64,000 nt of DNA, taken from the NCBI GenBank assembly GCA_029962745.1, contig CM057162.1, positions 6,508,655-6,572,654 of the forward strand, in the 5' to 3' direction. Below the pieces are notes generated by a model. That model was not told the DNA's origin. It saw only the letters and a program-made list of their open reading frames with translations, and did no database searches. Origin of the DNA: Echinometra lucunter (lineage: Eukaryota > Echinodermata > Echinoidea > Camarodonta > Echinometridae). Each line of letters opens with the position of its first letter. The first letter of the stretch is position 1. Position numbers and translations under genes: made by a program. This document shows, one piece after another, positions 31,967-63,838 of this stretch.

Positions 31967-33812
31967 TAATTACAAGATGGTATTTATCAGGAGGGTCATT
32001 GTTCAGGGAGGTAGTTGTTTGCCCAGTGCTAACTATCGTGCATGAGATTTATGAACAGTACTTTAACTATTTGTGCTCATAGATTGTGAACAGTTAGACA
32101 TCATATAGTCATGAAGTATCATTTTTAAATCATTACGGAAAACAACAGAATATTCTCACAATATTTTTCTACTTGATCAGTGAGATACAGTATCCATAGA
32201 TTTCTTAGATTTTAAGACATTTATTGTTAACAAATTTACAATTCATCAAAATTTTATAAAATATGGTTGCCTTCAATTGCTTGAATTTGCCTATAAATAT
32301 GCAGAAAAATAAAGTGCCTATGATGTAGACTTTGTAGATTTCCATTTTACAAATATTAAAATAATGGATGTAGTTGTATGCTGTAGTATCTCTCTACCTT
32401 TCTTAGGCAAAGCTTTCCAACTCTACTTTTGTTAATCATGTAGTATTAGTGTAATTCGTAACAGCAAAGTCACTGCAATACATTTCAACATACATGTAGA
32501 TATGTTGTTTAGTCCATGCTGTTTGTGGACAAAATTGCATGATCAAAATTTTGCTTAACAATGAGTAATACCTTCCCAGTGTGATACATTTGTATGGCTT
32601 ATTTATGATCTAATATTTGTCATGAAAGGATTTTTCTATATATTTGACAGAGTTTTATAATGCTCTTTTTATGGAAATGTACTTTGTTTCATGTTTGTTT
32701 TTTAATCAGTGTAACGTAGCTACAGCTAAAGTGAATATTTCACATCCAGTAACATTGTGCACAAGAACTTCAAATTTCTAAGTGGATTTTCACAATGTTA
32801 TTTCACATAATCTAAAAGCAAGAAAATTGAGATTTGTGCATTTTCATTTCATTATTTTAATCAATCAAAATAAAATGGAAAATAATTTTCCATCTGTACA
32901 GGCAGGCTTCTCGCCAGAATTTTCAGTATGCGTGGTGGAAACGTAATGTTTGGCAGGGAGGAAAAATTAGCGCACAGATTACCGAACACGTGGCCTTGTT
33001 TTGGTTGAGTAACTTTTGTGCATCGCGGATACATGACAAGTAAATCTATGATTGATGAGTAATACAAAACGTGCCATTGGCTGCACTTTCATGTTTAAAT
33101 TTACGCATGGTGGTACATGCATTTCCCCTTCTAAATTCACCTGTGGTGGCCAAAGTGGTCTTTAAATTTACACATGGTGGCCCCGCCATGTGTAAAGGTC
33201 CTGGTGAGAAGCATGTATACAGGTATCCTTTTATCATTTCACCATCTATAGATTTAGATTTTATAGTGTTCTGAAATTCATTTGAATGATGATTACCTTG
33301 AAATAACCTTGTATGATGTTAGTATGATTATAAAATATTTGAACTTCTTTAATATAAAGAAAAAAATAAACAGTTCAAAAGGATCCACACTGTTCTTTCA
33401 CCGTGCTTGGTTGTTATCGTAGTATTTTTTTTTGTTTTGTTTTTGTTTGTTTTTTTCAAAGAGGAAAATGAAAATGTGAGCAAGTAAGATGGATCTGGTT
33501 TGATGGTCATCACAATCACTCGCTTACATTCAAAATCTGGAAACTCTCCCTGTCTTGTTTCTGTCTTTCCTGCACCCTTTCCTCCCTGTTTCTACATGTT
33601 TGTCTTAAACACCCCCTTTTTTCAACTGTCTCTCTTGAAATGCGTGCTCTTTCTCATATCTGTCAGAAACATTCTCATTGTTTAAAAAAGATCAACAAAA
33701 TACATTCTCACAATCGGTCTCCTTTTTATTCCTTTTATTTTTATTGTTTATACGTGTATACAATATCTGTTCTATTGATACTTCCAAACAAAAGGACACA
33801 AATGTTCAATAT

Positions 33813-34137
33813 CAGGGCTTAACCGATATGGAATTTCGCTGCCAATCCGATCCCCAATGTTTTTACATCCGATCGGCCCGATTCCGATACAGATGCAGTG
33901 CAGACTGCAGCTAAAGTAGAGATGAGTAATAAAATAACAAAAATTTAATTCCGTCTGCTACGCCCGCAACGCAAAAAAACATAGGATGTGAAGTGTGATT
34001 GTAACCGCCAAATATCTGTTGCTTGCATCGGTTCCGCATCGGCTCACCATCAAAATATTTACCGATTCCGATGTTTAGCCGATGCCGCCAAGAATCAGCA
34101 GTCACCGATCTCCGATGCGAATATAGGTTAAGCCCTA
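33813..34137. mobile_element. hAT-like MITE, 325 bp, with 8-bp target duplication
   Basis: Begins CAGGGCTTAACCGATA and ends ATAGGTTAAGCCCTA. TTCAATAT is duplicated on both sides (33805-33812 and 34138-34145). The interior is rich in CCGAT words. No transposase. Confidence 0.88.
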
Positions 34138-37081
34138 TTCAATATATCTATAGAAGTCAAACTTCTCAAACTTTACAAGTTTCACAACAAGAAACAGACT
34201 GCATGCAAGTCAACATCACATCAAATATCAAATATATATGTCAACAACAGTAACAGCACATGATATTATAATAAACCATTGATTTGTATTTCTACTATGT
34301 GATGAATACATTGGAATACATTTTTTGTAGAGCTATTAATAATCTCAATAGATACTAAACCCTGTATAGTCCAATAGTTTCATCTTTTCTGGCTATTGTA
34401 CATGCATCTCCTTGGAAGACTATATTAACATAAGGGTCTAGTGTTACTAGGATGATGAAGAATTTCGAAAAATGCAAAATGCCATGTGATGAGAAGAAGG
34501 CTGTAAAATTACTGTCTGAGTAGACGCACATTATATGTTTTGATCGTTCAATGTAAGCATGTAAGCAATACATTTTGTCCACACGTACAAATTATTCACA
34601 GAAATAGCTTGTCATTTTGGCATTCAAACATCAAAATAAACAAGTCCACAGATGCGACAAAAGACAATGTATTTGTGTTTTAAAGCAGCCAGCAACTGGG
34701 AAATCATGGGGAAAACGAATTTGCAAAAGGCTTGTTTAGTTGAACACTATCATCCGTCCGTTATGCGAGCCCGTCGGACTATTGCGATAAAAGTTAGGAC
34801 AGCACGTAGTTTACCGAACTCAACCTAGTCATACACTTCGGGTTCTCACATTTCTCAACAACTCTAAGTGTTTAGACTCTTAACAGGTCTCATCGTGTTC
34901 ACTCGAAGAAACGTCGTGTATAATGCTCCAACATTTCAAAATACTAAATATAGTTTACTTCTGGTTTGTTAGTCTAGCCATTAAACTCCATTGCCTTTCC
35001 GCGACACGTCGTCGCCGCGAATTATGTAACACCCCTCCCAGGGAGCTGGCCATGTAATTGTTTTTTCCATATGACTAGCTGTTTATTAGCTTTTTCACTG
35101 CGCGAAATTTGAAACACGTACAGCAATAAATCACAGTTGTTTAGAATGAATTATCCCTTTTCTTGAAACTTGAGCGGCCGACTGCATTCCCCTCTCTCAT
35201 TCGAGATCACCCTGCCTTTCCCCATGATTTCTCAGTTTCTATTCCCTTTAATGCCCTTTTGCCCTGCAAAACATCTTATATGGAGAAAATACATGGAGGA
35301 AATACTCAAACAAAAGGAGAAATCGAAATGAATAGGACTATTCGTTGATCTGTGAACGCATCGATCTGTGAATTCCCATTTTTCTTAGACACGACAAATT
35401 ATCAAGAGCTTACATTCAGTTCCATAAATTACTAAGACCTGAAGGAAAAAAAAAAATCCCTAATAATTCCATAAATGTAAACATGTGCACATACTGACTG
35501 CATTCAAGGACTTCCAAAAAGCTATATGAGGGAAAAGGAGACAAATAAACTGGTGAATAATTCAAATAAATATAATACAATGCACTAATCCAAGTAAAGT
35601 TAAACTCAAACATATTACTCTGAGCGGGGAATACATTCTGGACAACAATTTTCATCTCACAAGAAAACACTTTTACAAGAATGAACGATGTAAATTTTGT
35701 GCGATGATATAAAAACATCCTTCGATAAGTGTACTTGTTTACACCTACTGAAAGTGTTATCAGCACAGTGCTTTGTAAACCATATAAATCTAGAAAATTA
35801 TTATTCACATCAATCACACACAGGTTATGAATATCCAATGAGAAGCTTGCTTAAATCATCCACAATCACAAATTCAGATATCGTTTTCAGATATTGAGGT
35901 ATCCCAAAGGGAGACCCCTGTCTGCACCTGAGAGACATAGGAAACTTGATTCTGAGAAACCTTCGAACAAATTCGAGCAGGTTAGTCAGGATGGTGCGGT
36001 TCTAGAACTGGCAGGATTCAGTAACCTGGCATGATACTACATTATTTCTGAAGAAGAGGATGAAAAAATTAATAATAATAATTTATAGTAATGAAAAAAA
36101 GGAAAAAATGGGAGAAGCCAGTTGCATTATTCTTTTTAATATGAAAGCTATTTGAAAATAATACTACAGCTCATTAGGGATTATAGTCAAAACTGACTGA
36201 TTGCCATTCAACGCAAATCAACAATTCATTATCAGAGGTTATTGGGAAAGCAAAAAAAATTCTTCTGATATCTTCTGAAGTTCTGAACATTCTGTTTTAG
36301 ATGATATTTTTTCCACAGACAAAATTATATATCATGCATGAAGACTACTGAAGACAAGTACAGTGGTTTCCCCATACTGCTGTAAAGTAGCTGTCACAAG
36401 ACTTCTTCAAAAGTATAGCAAATGCAAGGTGCATTATCTCATGCATATCATCACAATGTAGCATAAGGCTAATCCACCATGAGGTCCATAATAATGAAAC
36501 AGTGTGTAACATGTTTCTAGAGAAATTGGACTGAAACAATATAAAAAAATCCTGAGTATCATTATTACTATCATCAACATGGTTACTAGTATCCAAAAAT
36601 AGTGCCAACGCACCATTTTCAAAATATGTATGTCTTTAAAATTACACATGTAGTTCTGCAATACTTATGTATTTTCCCTTGACACTTTGATGTCTACAGG
36701 TCAGAGAGCTTCCTTCAAACTACATCCATACCATGGGAAAACAATTCTTGGGGGATGTGTCACAGAGCAAATTGATGTGATTTAAATAATCTTGATGAAT
36801 TTGGTCAAAACATAAGAGTACCCTTTATGATTAAATTCTTGAAATATGGTACTTCACAAATTACCTGTACAAGTACACTGTACATATACACATGTATATT
36901 CTTTTGTCATTGTAAAAAAAAGTATATGAATAGTTATGTATGTTTGATTTCTTTCATGATTAGTTATTAGTTTTTTTTTTAAATGAAAAATTAACTCTTG
37001 AACTCTTGAACTTTTGAATAGGAAGGCACATGTAGAGAACTAAGTTCAACTAATGCATTTCACCGTAGAGGGAACTGTTAT

Positions 37082-37209
37082 CTGTGTTTCACGAAACCGT
37101 CATAAGTCTAACTTCTTGGACATCCCACTGAAATGCGTGCTGTAGAATTAACACGCGTTTCAATGGGATGTCCACGAACTTAGACTTATGACGGTTTCGT
37201 GAAACACAG
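37082..37209. repeat. Near-perfect hairpin, 58-bp arms
   Basis: CTGTGTTTCACGAAACCGTC at the left is matched by its complement at the right. The arms differ at about four positions and the loop is about 12 bp. Confidence 0.9.
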
Positions 37210-38837
37210 CCCTGTCATCTGATATACCGTACTCACAATGTAAAAGGTACCTGCTGGTATCATACTGCCCTACACCGCCAAATGGAAGCAAGTGACATAC
37301 CAATTAAATATGAGTTATTATTTAATGGTTCCATATTTCACCTAATGTGCTCTTCTTTCAGGCCAAACTTTACGCACAAACACTCATCCTGCTGAAAGAT
37401 ATGACATGACAATATTCCATTACAAACGACACTCCAGTACAAATGAGAGACACATTTTGTTGTTGTACAGAAGATGTCACTTTTGTCACTTACTTCCTTT
37501 TGCCACAGCAGGGCAGTATACATTCTTTATATTTGTGGGATGTTAAAATGATCAATGTTTAATACTAATTTGGAAATAAAATATCATTTGAATTACATAA
37601 ATATATGTCATGTAAACATATAATGTTTTCGTTCTTTACAAGATGATTATTAATCAAATTTACTGTTCCAGAGAATAGTCAAAATACATTATAAAAAATC
37701 ATTCCATTAGCACCAAACTGTTTACTTGGCATACATGTAAATAACTGGATCAAATACATACATTCACATGTTACATTCACATACATGAACTAGAATTTGA
37801 TTTCAAACTATGCCTATAAAACAACTTCATCCTCATGTTCACGTATGCAGAATATATACCACTAATTCACAAATTCATTTATCACGGATTCAGGGTATCC
37901 ATTTTATGTTGTTCTGTACCGTGTTTGATAAGAACAGGTATCCTGGGCTTATTGTTTTCCCTTTATTGATCAATAAAAGGTGATTTAAAAAAAAAAAAAA
38001 CTTCTCCTATTGCTTTGAAACATTTTCATTCACATTGTAACCACATGAATGGGACTTAGATTTATCTTCAATCTAGCACAAATGGATGAAGTAATCAGTA
38101 TTCACTATTGCAAAAGTCCAACAAATTAAAAGAGGCAGTAGCATTATGCCTAACTAGAAGTTAGTATTTCATCAATAAATGTATAGTTAACAATCAGTTA
38201 CATGATTACACACATTACATGTACAATTACTAATGAGTGAGGTATCAGTGATACTTTCATAGCGGAAAAATTTCATCACAGAAAAGTTTAAGGGTTATAT
38301 CATATAATCTTCCAAAGGAATAAGAGCTAGAAATTACAGACCTGCCAACTCTGCAAGTCAAGAAATGGGACAAATGATTATGAAACTGACTGGCGCCTAC
38401 CTGCAATGACAGCGATTCTTCAATCATGGTGTGACAATTTCACATTCTGATCACTGTTTGGCACTATATTCCACTCTAAATAGAGAAAGCACCAGGCAGC
38501 ACTACTGCTTTTTCTGAACAGAAAGTGAATGCTTTTTTTTTTGCTGCATAATTAACCCCCATTATACCTGGAGCTGAAGAGCTCTTGGCAAAAATAAGCA
38601 GCCCTTGGGGGGGGGGGGGGGGGGGGCTCTCATTCCTTTGAAAGAATACAAGGTGTAACTGAAAACTTTGTCTACATTCTCAAATGATGTTGAAGCAATG
38701 AGTTAAAGTGTTTTCTTGATGCAGTAGGCAAGAGTAAGAAGACATACTGAGGATGCAGTAATGGCAGTGACTGTCTGGATGTTGATGAAAGAGGGCAGGC
38801 TGCATAATGAACCTTTGATAGAGAGAAATAGAAAGCA

Positions 38838-38841
<4 letters not shown>

Positions 38842-38893
<52 letters not shown>

Positions 38894-38896
38894 GTG
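38842..38896. repeat. (GA)n plus G-run
   Basis: About 20 GA units followed by a short G-run. Confidence 0.95.
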
Positions 38897-39181
38897 GAGA
38901 GGCAAAGTGAGTGAAGAGAGGAAATGGGACACAGAAGTGAGAAAGTAAGGTTGAGAAAAAGAGAAAATGGGGAAATAAAAAGGTGAGCAAGAAAGGGGGA
39001 GAAGAAAGGGAGAAACAGTGGAAATGCATTGTGGAGAGAGAAAGAGAGATGAAAAGAAATGATGCATGATAACAACTTTTCAAAAACACATGGTGTATTA
39101 CTAGCAGCAACTGTAAATAGAAGACAAGGGTTTGTATGTTACTCACAAAGCACATACATGTACACATGTACAAAGCATTAA

Positions 39182-39591
39182 CCAATTCATGACAGGAATT
39201 ATTTAAAGCCTAATTTGATCAGCTTTTATTCTTCAAATTGGCAACACCAACATTTTTATTTTATTGCTACATTTTTCTTATAAAACATCATGTATCTGAA
39301 GTGAATATAAATTGACAGAAATTATGATGAGAAGTCAAAAAGTTGCCAATTTGCAGGGGAAAACGGTGATTTTAAACTTTCTATCACATTGCCAATTTAA
39401 GGATTTTAATGCTTATTTTCCTTTAAAAAATTTTTCAGCATCAAACAACGAATACTGACGCAACCAAAATGGGCACAGTTTGTGTAGAATTTTTTGCTCT
39501 TTCTGCTCATGTATTTGGTATGATTTTTAGGGCTTTGCATCAAAAGATATTAGGCCAAACCACAAAATGTGGACCCTCTGTCATGAATGGG
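39182..39591 (+). mobile_element. TTAA-flanked piggyBac-like MITE, 410 bp
   Basis: TTAA at 39178-39181 and 39592-39595. The ends CCAATTCATGACAG and (complement) CCCATTCATGACAG are inverted. Parts of the interior (CTCTTTCTGCTCATGTA, TTGCCAATTT) resemble the 409-bp family in glycerol kinase introns. No transposase. Confidence 0.88.
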
Positions 39592-40707
39592 TTAAAAAAT
39601 AAATGAATTTGAAAATATACAACACACACTAAATGGACACAAACACACAGACTTGGACAGGCATGAAAATGAATTACATGTCATGACACAGATGTTTTAA
39701 ACCTAAACCAGAAAAGAATGAAATTCTATAAGATATGTACACTAATAAGTGCTTAAAAATGGAAATACAGACTGGAAAAATTAAAAATCAGGCATAAGAA
39801 ATCTATCATATGTTCAGATATCAAAGATGATTTTTTTTCTAGATATTCAATCTTTGATACAAATTAGTATAATAATCACAAATTGGAGTGCTGCCAGAAT
39901 AAACATAATGACATTAGAGAAATTCAAGAACATGAAAATTGATCAATATGTAAATGAATAACATTATAATTTCTTAGCAAATCAATCTGGCAAGATTTCT
40001 ACAATTCAAAAAAAAAAACTAAAATATTGAGAGCACATGACATACCAAAATCTAGTTTTGCATTGCTAAGGTTCTTTGAAGAAGTACATTACATCAGTTT
40101 GCAGTGCAAGATCTTGGTACAATTTCATGAGATCATTACAAAATAATCCCTCCGGGCATGTTGTGGCAGCGGCATAAAAAGATAGCCACCAAAATCACAA
40201 TCCTTCAGCAAATTAGGTCCTAGGCAATCAGACATCCATTACCTTGTTGTAGTTTGTTTAATGAATGGTTTAAACAGGGTTTCTCAATGACTGTGCGAAG
40301 CACAAAGAGGTATATTGAAAGGCACTTTTTATACTTTTAAAAAAATACATATTTACAATAACGTAAGTGGTATATAAGCTTTTTGACCATTTTGTGGAGT
40401 TACGATAATATAAAAATGACATGAGAAGTAATGTTTTACTTCAAGATTGGTCTAATCAAAGCTCTAGAAAGGCTGTTAAACCATTAACTACCGGAACCTC
40501 TGGGGTGGTCCCTGCATAAAACCTATGGGAATTAGAGAATTCAGTAGTCAACATGTTAGCTTCATACAATTATCAGATATGGGACAAAAGAGCTTGAACT
40601 TGCTCATAAAAAGGAATACATATAGAGAGATAATATTCTATATATCTTACAAGCACAATTGATAATATATTGGGACTGTCCAAGAATACCGGGCAAGGGG
40701 TAAAGAA

Positions 40708-58659
<17,952 letters not shown>

Positions 58660-61600
58660 CTGGAAGGAGGAGAGCAGGGAGAGTAAGAAAGGTGAGATTG
58701 AGAAGAAAGATCATGTAATGATACAGGAATATATGGAAAAGGCGGCAACGAAGGTAAGGCCTACATACATTAAAGAAAAGTCCACTTGCAAAAATCTGCA
58801 ACTATACTGAAGTAAAATATCATAATGATTAAAAAAAAAGAAAGAGATCATTTATAAAAAAAAAAAAAGAGCGAGGTGAGAAAAAGAAAAACAACACGAA
58901 AGTACAATCACGTAGAATGTTCAGGACAAATAAGTTAAAGGATATAATAATTTGTAGAGCATTTTATTCTCTTTTTTCTTTCAGTTAGTGCTTAAAGCCA
59001 GAGCGAACTGGCACCCTTGTATGGGATTTTGAAATAGCACCCTCTCAGTCCTAAACTACTGATTTTGTCCCCTTTTTGCTACCAGCATGCTCTATTCTGA
59101 TCAATGAGAGCTTTATTTTTGAGTAACATCTGTTAAAATTTGTATTCATACTAAGGAAAATCACGAGAAGCCACGAAGGATATAATGTTTCTAAGACTCT
59201 CTGGTCTTGAGTAGCCATAAGTTGGCGCTGTTGTAAATACATAATAATAAGGGTCAGTTCACTGTTGCTTTAAAATAAAAATAGGGGGTAATTTCCAAGT
59301 CTGCAATTCAATCTTCCAACCATACCCTTCATTTATATTCTGCTGAGTGAAAAAGATTGAAACATGTATACAATGCATTATATAAAATACATGTAGCAAA
59401 ACAGCTCCAAACAATACTACAATATGAAATCATCCAGTAAGAAAAATACATGCACAGTAATGTAAAAAAAAAAAAAAGAGGCAAAATCAAATAAAATCAA
59501 AAAGAAGAAAGAAGAGACTGCATTGTAAAAGTTCTGATAAACAGGGGGATTTGTCCCCCCCCCCCCCCCCCATTTTCAAGAGTTGGGGACACAGTAGGGA
59601 ATGTAAAAAAAATGGAGTGGGGGGCATCAACTGTGGGCCGAAATGTTGGGGGGAGGGGAGGACCTTTTTCTTTTTGCTTGTCAGCCAATTTGGGGGGTAC
59701 AAAAAGACACAATTTGTCCCCCTCACCTTCCAAGACAGATTTCTGTGTCCCTCAAAAATATATAACAGATTGATGCTCCTTTGTGAGTAGGCCTGCTCTC
59801 TGATTAACTCTTTGTGCGTTTACATGTAAACCCTCCATGTGTTGTATTATTTTAGCAGTGAACATTAATCTGGGTTTACAGGGTCTCTTTTATAAGGCAA
59901 TAACTTTTTACCTGAAACTTTTTGAAGGTAAATGTTGTGTAGCAAGGTTGGATATTTTTTTCATGGGTGTTCTTATCATGTACATGTATAACTCATTTGG
60001 TACATACTAGTGTGTTTTGTCTGTATAATACTTATGTTTCTAAACATACATGTATCCCTCTGGCCTTTCCACCAAAACCTTAGCACTCTATTTTGCTCCT
60101 TTGCCTGCAGTGGCAGTGGTTTTATATGCACAGATAATTAAATAAGATTTTTAATTACAATGATACCAAAATCAATAAAATCTGATCAGAACAACTAGGC
60201 CCTTTTACATCAGAGAGAAAGAGAAAGAGAAAGGTGATGCAAACATACAATTGTGTCCTATTAGTGTGTCAATAAATGTAGGTTCATGTATTTGTGAAGT
60301 TGTGCACTGGTGCGAACAAAACGCATCCCTGGTTGCGAATTTAACGCAAGACAAGTTAATCAAATTTATTTGTTCAAGCACAGTGTATACATCCATGGAT
60401 GTCAGCACATCTTGACCTGTTCGCAGCCAGGATACAATATAACAGGGGTGAGCCAAATGTCTGGCTACTCACGTTTCCTAATTAAATTAACTGGGTAAAC
60501 CTGACATTGTGCCCTAGGCCTAGCTTGGCTATTACTTGGCTATTAAACTACAGGGTATATGTACATGTAGATGCTCTGCAAGGCATCGTTTGCTCAACCT
60601 GAACAGGCATAATGCACATGATGAAGGGTACAGAATTGCTTGCTAACTGGACATCTGAGATTTCACAAAGATAAATTTACAAGAAGTCAAACCTGTCTGT
60701 AAAAGGCCACCAAAGACCAAAGGGGAACATAAATATTGCCCAGTGCTGACAGGTGGCTGCTACAGGCAGGTTCTAAAACACAGAACATGTATTTCCTCTT
60801 CATGAGAGACGGGTCACAGATGAGATGGCCTTTACAGGGAGGTGGCCATTACGACAGGTTTGACTTTTTTCTTTCTCTAGATCAACATCAAGTCATCAAA
60901 CTATATGCACTGCCAGTTGCTTAAGTGCGGCACAAGCCAAATGGCTCTTAATTACATGAAAAAGAGTATTCTGTCCTAGTACAGTACAAAATGGAAAGAA
61001 AGAAAATACCAGTATACATGTACATGAGTGCTCCACTGCCAAAGCAAGTTACATGTAGTTGCCCTGCATAAATTCCATTACTTGTAATCCACTTCATTAA
61101 AATAGAGCTGAATTCAGTATATTGGTTGATTTCACCTGCATCCACCAAAACTTCTCTCTCTCTCTCTCTCTCTATCTACTGCTTTGTGGAGGTTAGTGGC
61201 TACGCAGTTTTCTCCTTTGTAGGGAGGACTGAGGAAGTGCCCTTGGCTTTTAGAAAAATTCTTTGAATTACTTTGTACCATTCATTTTTTCTACTGTCCA
61301 TATGGGCCTTCCTTGAGTAAACAAATTTATGCTTTATGCTTAAAGGCATCGGCTAACTTTGTGAGCAGCTGATTTTAAAAATTCTCAAACTAAGATGAAA
61401 CATGTGTATGAGTACTTGTATTTGTACTCAAAAATCCTGAAAGCAACCATAATTTGGAAGGAAAAGCTGTAAGTTAGACGCAAACTGCGATTTTATTAGC
61501 TTTCGTCTCGAGAGACACTGAACTAAGAGGACAATTTGCACGAATTCAAAAATACCGTTACCTGCCTTCCGCCGCGTTATACGTCAATACACACAGTGCG

Positions 61601-62015
61601 GTCCGATGAGTCGAGTGCGCAAGCGCACTCCTTACGTTGGGCCTGTGCAACCGACCTTCGTATATTTTTCAAACATTGGTTCACATTTCTAATATTTAAA
61701 AATACTTCCCGTGGATATTATGCTCTGAAACTTTCAGACTGGTATTTTTACACTATAAACCTAATGTTTATCCCATTTTTAAGTAACAAAATGAGATTTT
61801 TTAAAAATCATAACAATGTTAACCAATGCCTTTAATAAGTACATGTACATTATATCACAGAAAAGAACATTTCATTTTCCTGCAAAATAAATGCCCTCTG
61901 ATCTGCTTGGGTTAGACTCGTACATCTACTTTTCCATAACGTGTAGCACTTTCCACTCATCTACCCATAATTCAGGTTTTTAATTCTCTCTAGATTGCCC
62001 CACCATCCACTCCCT

Positions 62016-62057
<42 letters not shown>

Positions 62058-62829
62058 CCATATTTTCATCAAAATATTTTCTTAAATTAGATTTCTCCAA
62101 ATCTTGAGCACTTTCACCTGAAGCATAGACATGTAAAAGGGACATATTAGCAAGGCATAGCAGTTTGTTACTATTTCAGTGCCTATTTTGAGGGTCTAGT
62201 GCAACAAAGGGCTATCTGCATTTTTGGCAGTTTTGATAAATCTTGAAATAAAGATTTGTTGCACTGACACACTGCAGTTTAAAGCAGATAGCAATATCTA
62301 AGTTTGCTGTAGAAACCATCGTTACCGATGGGTTCCTGGTCTCTACTGCATAATTTTAATTTCAAAATCTCATTTAAATAAAAAATGCAGATAGCCCTTT
62401 GTTGCACTAAACCCTTGATTTCAACCTTTAAATACTCAGTACCCTGGGAAGAGTACAAGGTTTCTTGTACTGTTGCTTTCAATAAAACTAATTAGTGCAC
62501 CTGTCATGTGGCACATGCAATAGGGATCTCCCTATGAATAATGGATGCCTCCAGATTCAGGGGCTGAAACAGGGTTTTTTGCAAGGAGGCAGAATATTCT
62601 GACATGTATTCTCAAGGAGCTTTCCTGCAATGTGGTATGGTTCCAAAGGAAAAAAAAAAAAAAGAAACAGAAGACAGGTTGATTGTCCCCCTCCCACCTT
62701 CTCCTTCCAGGTAGCGTAATTTTTTTTCCCAGGTGAGTTCAGGGCTAATTACCATAAGGGTGTCTGAGAAGTAAAACTAGCGATGATTCCAGGTATAAAT
62801 TTATTAGAGAACACATTGGCATTGTCTAT

Positions 62830-62915
62830 TGCTCACAGCTCAATGGGTTATGCGCTCGAGTGAGGATAGTCGTTCTTTGAACGTATAGTCACGAGTTCGA
62901 ATCCCGCTCCTGTCT
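62830..62915 (+). mobile_element. tRNA-like fragment, probable SINE head
   Basis: An A-box-like AGCTCAATGGGTTATGC and a B-box AGTTCGAATCCCG are spaced as in tRNA-derived promoters, but no cloverleaf with paired acceptor stem could be formed by eye. Confidence 0.4.
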
Positions 62916-63838
62916 TGCTCAGTTTTGCTGTAATAATTGATAACAATGGCATTTATTCCATCAGATATTGTTAAAGTATCACGGCTGTTCTTGAATGCAG
63001 TCCCTGATACTGCTTCTAGCACTGAACTCTCCTGGGAAAAAATTACGCTTCCAGGTAGGCTAACCTTTGTGAATATATATTAGCTATTGTATGGTCAGTG
63101 ACATATTATTTACGGCACACTGTATGCTTTGCTACATGCATATACACAGGCACCAGTAGATGATAATACATGCATCTTGGGCTGAAGTTCAAATTAAGGG
63201 TATAAGTAGCAATAAAGGAAATGAAATTTCATCATTCTACAATGTGAATAAATGCAGATATATATGAATGACATCATAAAAAAATTAAAAAAAAACAGTC
63301 AAACAGGCATACGTGTATGATGTAAAATGAAATCATTTACAGAAGTCAGCTACACTGATGTTTAATACATTTGACAGCTGGACCTTGGAGTCAGACCTTT
63401 AAAATGATTGGACATGCCCAAAAGTCTTCAAATTGCTTCCTCAGCAGGATGCATACAAGTTTGCCAAATCACTTGCTCTGTGCATGAATGGAAAATATGT
63501 GCATGAATGGACAGTGTGTGTTTCGGGGGGGGGGGGGGGGGGGGGAAGGGTGAAAGGCTGGTTAAGCCCCCCCCCCCCCTCCATTTTTTTACCAAATTTA
63601 ATTGAACAGTGAAGAGTCCATTCTGGCAATGGGATCCTGAAATGGGTAGTAAGATGCTCTAGTATGCAATTTATATAATTTCCACTACATAATGAACCGG
63701 AAACTTCATATGGCAAAAATTTCTGCACTTGCATGAGAAAATATAGAAACTGCAGAGCTGATATTCAAGTAAAAGCCATCAGTCCACCCCCCCTCCCAAG
63801 ATCTGCCAGTATATCCATAATCATCAGTTCCTCCTTAT

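Larger units (their letters stand above)
31355..40707. other. No gene recognised; partly possible glycerol kinase 3' UTR
   Basis: AT-rich sequence with no identifiable exon. The part just below 40708 should include the glycerol kinase 3' UTR, whose end could not be placed. Separate entries cover the G-runs, hairpin and MITEs within it. Confidence 0.6.

Noticed and set aside
38672..39185. Three overlapping minus-strand frames of 131 to 160 codons
   Set aside because: They arise from a (GA)n tract and purine-rich flanks and give Ser/Leu-rich low-complexity peptides only.
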